A stretch of 11,320 bases of DNA from Christensenellaceae bacterium (GTDB lineage: Bacteria > Bacillota > Clostridia > Christensenellales > Borkfalkiaceae): the NCBI GenBank assembly GCA_016295005.1, contig JAEDMA010000042.1, forward strand, positions 1 through 11,320. The letters run 5' to 3'. Positions 7,022 through 11,320 of this stretch are shown here, piece by piece. How positions within the stretch are numbered: the stretch's first letter is position 1; the number at the start of each line of letters is the position of its first letter. The position numbers were made by a program, and so were the translations under genes. Below the pieces are notes generated by a model. The model saw only the letters and a program-made list of their open reading frames with translations, made no database searches and had not been told where the DNA came from.

Positions 7022-7050
7022 TTGATTTTAAGTTTTAAATATTATATAAT
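7022..7050 (+). promoter_or_regulatory. Promoter of nifJ
   Basis: TTGATT (7022-7027) and a perfect TATAAT (7045-7050) are separated by 17 nt, with AT-rich sequence upstream (several T-runs, 6985-7012) that could act as an UP-like element. The predicted start is near 7057. This is one of the best promoters in the window, in keeping with a highly expressed enzyme. Confidence 0.8.
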
Positions 7051-7056
7051 ATATGT

Positions 7057-7110
7057 CGGTTACTGTTGTAACACCGATTTTTAAATCAATTTACGGAGGA
7101 ACATACATCA
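7057..7110 (+). promoter_or_regulatory. nifJ 5' leader with terminal hairpin and strong SD
   Basis: The predicted mRNA begins with a hairpin: GTTAC (7059-7063) pairs with GTAAC (7068-7072) around TGTT, extended by C57-G76 and G58-C75 (window 7057-7076) across a 2-nt bulge. A full SD, GGAGGA (7095-7100), lies 10 nt before the ATG. A hairpin at the extreme 5' end can protect an mRNA. The same palindrome could instead be a DNA operator just downstream of the promoter. Confidence 0.45.
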
Positions 7111-10100
7111 ATGAAAAAACTGACTATCGACGGCAATACCGCCGCCAGCCACGTTGCGTATGCGTTCAGCGAAGTTGCGGCAATTTACCCGATTACTCCT
7201 TCTTCCCCGATGGCGGAAGTTGCGGACGAATGGGCTACCGCAGGCAGAACGAATATGTGGGGACAAAAAGTCAAAATCGCCGAAATGCAGTCGGAAGGCG
7301 GCGCGGCGGGCGCAGTTCACGGATCTCTTACCGCGGGCGCGTTGACCACTACCTACACCGCATCGCAGGGCTTACTTTTAATGATTCCGAACATGTACAA
7401 GATCTCGGGCGAATTATTGCCTTCGGTTTTCCACGTTTCGGCAAGAGCGCTCGCCGCTCACTCTCTTAATATTTTCGGCGACCATTCGGACGTTATGGCT
7501 TGCCGTCAGACGGGTTTTGCAATGCTTTGCGATTCTTCCGTTCAGGAAGTTATGGACCTCGCTTTGGTTGCTCACCTTTCTACTCTTAAAACGAGCGTTC
7601 CTTTCCTTAACTTCTTCGACGGTTTCAGAACTTCTCACGAAGTCGCTAAAATCGACGTATGGGACGACGCCGACGATTATGCGGAAATCCGCGCTATCTG
7701 CGACGAAGTCGGTATCGATGCATGCGTAAAAGCGTTCAAGGCCCGCGCGCTTAACCCCGAACACCCCGTTCAGAGAGGTACCGCGCAGAACGGCGACACC
7801 TACTTCCAGAACAGAGAAACGGCTAACTCTTATTATCAGGACACGCCGGCTATGGTTCAGAAGATGATGGACGTTGTTTCCGCTCACTGCGGCAGAAGTT
7901 ATCACCTTTTCGATTACGTAGGAGATCCCGAAGCGGAAGAAGTTCTCGTCGCTATGGGTTCCGGTTGCGAAACGATCGAAGAATCTATCAACAAACTCAA
8001 CGCTAACGGCAAAAAATACGGTCTTATCAAAGTTCGTTTGTACAGACCTTTCAATGCAGACGCTTTCGTGAACGCTATTCCGAAATCGGCTAAGAGAATC
8101 GCCGTATTAGACAGAACCAAAGAACCCGGTTCTCTCGGCGAACCTTTATATCTCGACGTTTGCTCCGCTTTAATGGAAAAAGGCGTTACGAACATCAAGG
8201 TTATCGGCGGCAGATACGGTCTCGGCAGCAAGGAATTCACTCCTTCTATGGTACTTGCGGTTTATAAGAATCTCGAATCCGCAGAACCCAAGAACCATTT
8301 CACTATCGGTATCTACGAAGACGTTACCAACTCTTCGCTCGACTTCTCCGAAAAATTCGACGCCGCTCCCGCAGGTTCTACTTCCTGCAAGTTCTACGGC
8401 TTAGGTTCGGACGGTACCGTCGGCGCGAACAAGAACTCTATCAAGATTATCGGCGACCATACCGATAAACACGCTCAGGCGTACTTCTTCTACGATTCCA
8501 AAAAATCGGGCGGCATCACCGTTTCTCACTTGCGTTTCGGCGACACCCCCATTCAGTCGGAATATCTTATCGACGCGCCCGACTTCGTTCAATGCTCCAA
8601 TCCTTCGTACGTAACCCGTTACGATATGACGAGCGACATCAAGAACGGCGGCACGTTGCTTTTGAACACTTCCGCTACCACCGTTGAAGCGTTGGAAGAA
8701 TTCTTACCCGCTCAGGTTAAGAGAGATATTGCCAGCAAAAACGTAAATCTTTACGTTATCGATGCTATCAAAATCGCCGCTTCGCTCGGTCTTAAAGGCA
8801 GAACGAACACGATTTTACAGTCTGCGTTCTTCCGCGTAAATCCGCAAATCATGCCCTACGACAAAGCCGTTGAATATATGAAATATATGGCTAAAAAGTC
8901 TTTCGGCAGAAAGGGAGACGCGGTCGTTCAGATGAACTATGACGCTATCGATTCCGCTTCCGGCGACAATCTTATCAAGATTAACGTTCCCGAAAGTTGG
9001 AAAACCGCTACCACCGGCGCTGCAATGGCGGAAGGTCACGCGGATAAATATTATCAGGAAATCATTAAGCCTATCCTTTACTTACAAGGCGATAAACTTA
9101 AATCTTCCCAGTTTAACGCAGACGGCACCGTTCCTACCGGAACCACCAAGTTCGAAAAACGCGGCGTAGCCGTAACCGTTCCCGAAATCGATATAAATAA
9201 GTGCATTCAGTGCGGTAACTGTTCCTTCGCTTGCCCCCACGCATGCTTAAGACCCGCTCTCGTAAAGGTCGGCGAAAACAAACCCGAAACTTTGGTTACC
9301 AAAGCGGCTATCGGTCTTCCCGGATACGAATACAAGATGCAGGTTTCTCCGCTCGATTGTATGGGCTGCGGCGTCTGCGCGACGGTTTGCCCCGTTAAAG
9401 ACGGCGGCGCTATCAAGATGATTCCGCTTAACGAATCCTTGGAAAAAGGCGAAGAACAAAACTGGGATTACACCGTAGAACTTCCCGAAGTCGATACTTC
9501 CAAGTTCAAGAAAGAAACGGTTAAAGGTTGCCAATTCTGCACTCCGTTGTTCGAATTCTCCGGCGCTTGCGCGGGTTGCGGCGAAACTCCTTACGTTAAG
9601 GTTATCACCCAACTCTTCGGCGACAGAATGGTAGTAGCAAACGCAACGGGTTGCTCTTCTATCTACGGCGGTTCTTCCCCCACGTGTCCTTACACCAAGA
9701 ACAAGAAAGGTCAGGGCCCTGCCTGGGCGAACTCTTTGTTCGAAGACAACGCGGAATTCGGTTACGGTATGAACCTTGCGTATAAACAGAGAAGAAACCA
9801 ACTCGAAGACGAAATCAGAAAGAACTTCGACAAAGTAAACGAAAAGACCAACGCGGCGTTCGCGGCTTGGCTCGAAGGCAAAGACGATGCAGAAAAGAGC
9901 AAAGCGGCTGCCGAACTCGTTAAAGAAGCGTTAAAGACGGAAACCGCGGAAGGTCTCGACTATATCCGCAACAACGAAGATTGTCTTGTTAAACCGTCCA
10001 TCTGGATTTTCGGCGGCGACGGCTGGGCTTACGACATCGGTTACGGCGGATTAGACCACGTTCTCGCAAGCGGCGAAGACGTTAACGTTCTCGTTCTCGA

Positions 10101-10626
10101 CACCGAAGTTTACTCCAACACCGGCGGACAGGCAAGTAAATCCACCAACATCGGCGCGGTTGCTAAATTCGCTTCCGCAGGTAAGAGAGTTAAGAAGAAA
10201 GATCTCGGTATGATTGCTAAATCTTACGGTTACGTTTACGTAGCGCAGTGCGCAATGGGTGCTAACCCCGCGCAGTTGCTTAAAGCTCTCACCGAAGCCG
10301 AAGCATATCACGGACCTTCGCTTATCATCTGCTACGCGCCCTGTATCAACCACGGTATCAATATGACTAAGTCGCAACTCGAAGAAAAGGCGGCGGTCGA
10401 ATGCGGTTACTGGCAGTTGTACAGATATAACCCCGAAGGAGAAGTCTTTACCTTAGACAGTAAAGATCCTACCGGCGATTATCAGGCGTTCTTAAAGGGC
10501 GAAACCAGATACTCTTCTCTCGTTAAAACTCAGGGCGAAGCAGTTGCGGACGAACTCTTCAAGAAAACGGAAGAATCGGCAAAGGAAAGACTCGAAACCT
10601 ACAAAAAACTTGCAGGCAAAGAATAA
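7111..10626 (+). CDS. nifJ: Pyruvate:ferredoxin (flavodoxin) oxidoreductase
   Basis: PFOR oxidatively decarboxylates pyruvate with CoA to acetyl-CoA and CO2 and passes two electrons to ferredoxin, in the cytoplasm of anaerobes. All domains of the single-chain enzyme are present in 1171 aa. The N-terminal pyruvate domain has YPITPSS with T29 and SEGGA with E62. Domain II starts near 268 and the gamma-type domain near 428 (FYGLGSDGTVGANKN). An EKR-like segment follows. The ferredoxin-like insert binds two [4Fe-4S] clusters (C698/701/704/708 and C750/753/756/760). The TPP domain has GDGWA (969-973) and NTGG (from 1003). The proximal cluster ligands C820, C823 and C848 keep the spacing of the Desulfovibrio africanus enzyme, with C1078 (or C1074) as the fourth. 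The gene uses AAG, AAC and TTC more than its neighbours, suggesting high expression. It is monocistronic: own promoter, own terminator. Confidence 0.98.
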   Translation: MKKLTIDGNTAASHVAYAFSEVAAIYPITPSSPMAEVADEWATAGRTNMWGQKVKIAEMQSEGGAAGAVHGSLTAGALTTTYTASQGLLLMIPNMYKISGELLPSVFHVSARALAAHSLNIFGDHSDVMACRQTGFAMLCDSSVQEVMDLALVAHLSTLKTSVPFLNFFDGFRTSHEVAKIDVWDDADDYAEIRAICDEVGIDACVKAFKARALNPEHPVQRGTAQNGDTYFQNRETANSYYQDTPAMVQKMMDVVSAHCGRSYHLFDYVGDPEAEEVLVAMGSGCETIEESINKLNANGKKYGLIKVRLYRPFNADAFVNAIPKSAKRIAVLDRTKEPGSLGEPLYLDVCSALMEKGVTNIKVIGGRYGLGSKEFTPSMVLAVYKNLESAEPKNHFTIGIYEDVTNSSLDFSEKFDAAPAGSTSCKFYGLGSDGTVGANKNSIKIIGDHTDKHAQAYFFYDSKKSGGITVSHLRFGDTPIQSEYLIDAPDFVQCSNPSYVTRYDMTSDIKNGGTLLLNTSATTVEALEEFLPAQVKRDIASKNVNLYVIDAIKIAASLGLKGRTNTILQSAFFRVNPQIMPYDKAVEYMKYMAKKSFGRKGDAVVQMNYDAIDSASGDNLIKINVPESWKTATTGAAMAEGHADKYYQEIIKPILYLQGDKLKSSQFNADGTVPTGTTKFEKRGVAVTVPEIDINKCIQCGNCSFACPHACLRPALVKVGENKPETLVTKAAIGLPGYEYKMQVSPLDCMGCGVCATVCPVKDGGAIKMIPLNESLEKGEEQNWDYTVELPEVDTSKFKKETVKGCQFCTPLFEFSGACAGCGETPYVKVITQLFGDRMVVANATGCSSIYGGSSPTCPYTKNKKGQGPAWANSLFEDNAEFGYGMNLAYKQRRNQLEDEIRKNFDKVNEKTNAAFAAWLEGKDDAEKSKAAAELVKEALKTETAEGLDYIRNNEDCLVKPSIWIFGGDGWAYDIGYGGLDHVLASGEDVNVLVLDTEVYSNTGGQASKSTNIGAVAKFASAGKRVKKKDLGMIAKSYGYVYVAQCAMGANPAQLLKALTEAEAYHGPSLIICYAPCINHGINMTKSQLEEKAAVECGYWQLYRYNPEGEVFTLDSKDPTGDYQAFLKGETRYSSLVKTQGEAVADELFKKTEESAKERLETYKKLAGKE

Positions 10627-10659
10627 AAACTTAATTAAACGCCTAATAAACGTTTATAT

Positions 10660-10692
10660 AACGCCCCCGAAACTTCGGGGGCGTTAAGTTTT
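10660..10692 (+). terminator. Intrinsic terminator of nifJ
   Basis: AACGCCCCCGAA (10660-10671) pairs perfectly with 10674-10685. The stem is 12 bp with a very GC-rich core, and AAGTTTT follows. It lies 33 nt past the nifJ stop. A weaker inverted repeat (TAAACG/CGTTTA, 10636-10656) precedes it. Confidence 0.85.
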
Positions 10693-10873
10693 GTCCGTAG
10701 CGAAAAACAACCACCGCTCGGAGTTGTGGAAATAAAAACTTTCAGAAAAAGGAATTACGCTATTATAGTGAAAGTATTAAAAACAGATTTTTCGTTTTTG
10801 CGGCAGAATTCAAGTAAAAACGCGCTATTACGAAGTGCTTTAAACATTTTAGTGCAGAAGTTTAGGAAAGCGT

Positions 10874-11145
10874 GCGAATTTTTATTTTAAAAATTCGCGT
10901 GGGGACGACAGTCCCGAAGTGTTCTTTTAACACTTCAAGGCTTGTATATTACGAAACGAGACAAAATTGAAATTTTGTCGGCAACTGTCGTTGCCGCGCG
11001 CTTTGTCTTCGTTAAACCACCGTTTCTGTTGAAATACTGCGCGAGCAAGTCTTCTTGTTTATATTGTACAACGGGGTTCTGCAAAATCATTTTTAATTTT
11101 CCCTTATATTTCTATTTGGCGAGCGAGTTTTTATTAAAAATTTGC
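10874..11145 (+). ncRNA. Hairpin array, candidate structured RNA
   Basis: At least eight small inverted repeats follow one another: 10874-10898 (11-bp arms, TTT loop), 10902-10915 (GGGAC/GTCCC), 10916-10936 (GAAGTGTT/AACACTTC), 10960-10979 (GACAAAATT/AATTTTGTC), 10979-10996 (CGGCAAC/GTTGCCG), 11014-11025 (AAAC/GTTT), 11046-11057 (CAAG/CTTG) and 11123-11145 (11 pairs with two G-U if transcribed rightward). The first three are nearly back to back, and two adjoin at 10979. No coding signal overlaps. The strand is a guess, based on the G-U pairs and the terminator-like hairpin that follows. I match it to no known RNA family. Decayed palindromic repeats are the main alternative. Confidence 0.35.
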
Positions 11146-11160
11146 GCGTAATTTTACCAC

Positions 11161-11193
11161 GAAGCGTGCTAATTTGCTTCTTTTATATTTTTT
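11161..11193 (+). terminator. Weak terminator-like hairpin after the hairpin array
   Basis: GAAGC (11161-11165) pairs with GCTTC (11176-11180) around a 10-nt loop and is followed by TTTTATATTTTTT. The stem is short, so the call depends mostly on the T-tract. If real, it would end a plus-strand transcript covering the hairpin array. Confidence 0.35.
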
Positions 11194-11291
11194 AACCTAA
11201 AAGACAAACTTTTTCAAGGTACAGTTTATAAATATTCGTTGAATAAGTTTTATAAAATGTGCGGTTGCGTCTAAAAACAGACACAAAACTA

Positions 11292-11319
11292 TTGACAAAT
11301 AAATATACGGTGTTAAAAT
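11292..11319 (+). promoter_or_regulatory. Strong promoter reading out of the window
   Basis: A perfect -35 TTGACA (11292-11297) and an extended -10 TGTTAAAAT (11311-11319, hexamer TAAAAT) are 16 nt apart. The start would fall just past the right edge, so the gene it drives lies outside this window. A GTCT/AGAC mini-hairpin lies just upstream of the -35. Confidence 0.75.
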
Positions 11320-11320
11320 C

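Larger units (their letters stand above)
10693..11320. other. Long intergenic region without a credible gene
   Basis: These 628 bases contain no ORF with recognisable protein character. The longest (69 codons from 10942) runs through hairpins and has a hydrophobic, low-information product. The left part (10693-10870) is AT-rich, with short inverted repeats such as CGTTTTT/AAAAACG (10793-10799, 10816-10822) and a repeated GCTATTA word. The centre holds the hairpin array described separately. The right part (11194-11291) is AT-rich and featureless apart from a GTCT/AGAC mini-hairpin, before the promoter at the window edge. Confidence 0.8.

Noticed and set aside
7059..7073. Rex (redox) operator upstream of nifJ
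   Set aside because: The half-sites (GTTAC/GTAAC) do not match the Rex consensus as I know it (TTGTTAA-type arms), so I do not name a regulator.
7414..7905. 163-codon minus-strand ORF inside nifJ
   Set aside because: The plus frame is full-length PFOR with all cofactor motifs. The minus frame has no SD or recognisable domain and reflects codon bias of the sense gene.
10942..11151. 69-codon ORF in the right intergenic region
   Set aside because: It has no SD, runs straight through several hairpins, and its product is hydrophobic and Cys/Phe-rich without any recognisable motif. It is most likely chance.
10868..11169. CRISPR-like repeat array
   Set aside because: The repeated elements are inverted repeats of differing sequence with irregular spacing, not identical direct repeats with uniform spacers, and no cas gene is near.

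Overview
The window looks like core chromosome from an anaerobic, low-to-moderate GC Gram-positive bacterium (Bacillota, probably Clostridia). Three things suggest this. The ECF module-truA-rplM-rpsI gene order is the one known from Bacillus and Clostridia. The promoters and SD sequences are of the sigma-A, AGGAGG type. A single-chain pyruvate:ferredoxin oxidoreductase points to strict anaerobic metabolism. I see no phage, insertion sequence, CRISPR array, tRNA or rRNA. The assignment to a lineage is inference.

Layout. (1) 1-2256, plus strand: radC and gltX overlap by 13 bp and probably share a promoter just before radC. (2) 2257-2551: a hairpin-rich intergenic stretch between converging transcripts, with a gltX terminator candidate, a perfect AT-rich inverted repeat, and two tandem terminators facing the opposite operon. 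(3) 6880 down to 2552, minus strand: ecfA1-ecfA2-ecfT-truA-rplM-rpsI. The first four genes overlap. rplM-rpsI has its own promoter and a leader of about 100 nt. (4) 6881-7110: divergent promoters for ecfA1 and nifJ; the ecfA1 promoter spacer holds a perfect 7+7 bp palindrome. (5) 7111-10626, plus strand: nifJ (PFOR, 1171 aa), followed by a strong terminator. (6) 10693-11320: over 600 bp with no credible gene but a dense run of small perfect hairpins, then a strong promoter at the right edge that reads out of the window.

How the genes work together. gltX, truA, rplM and rpsI serve translation: tRNA charging, tRNA pseudouridylation and the ribosome. EcfA1, EcfA2 and EcfT form the shared energising part of vitamin-type ECF importers; no substrate-binding S-component is in view. 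PFOR links pyruvate to acetyl-CoA and reduced ferredoxin. RadC is a JAMM-fold protein of uncertain role.

The genes themselves are conventional. The least explained part is the hairpin array at about 10,870-11,150, which could be an undescribed structured RNA or decayed repeat material. The palindrome inside the ecfA1 promoter and the rplM leader are the next most interesting. Two start codons are moved from the longest ORF (ecfA1 to 6880, ecfT to 5202), and the radC start is left open.
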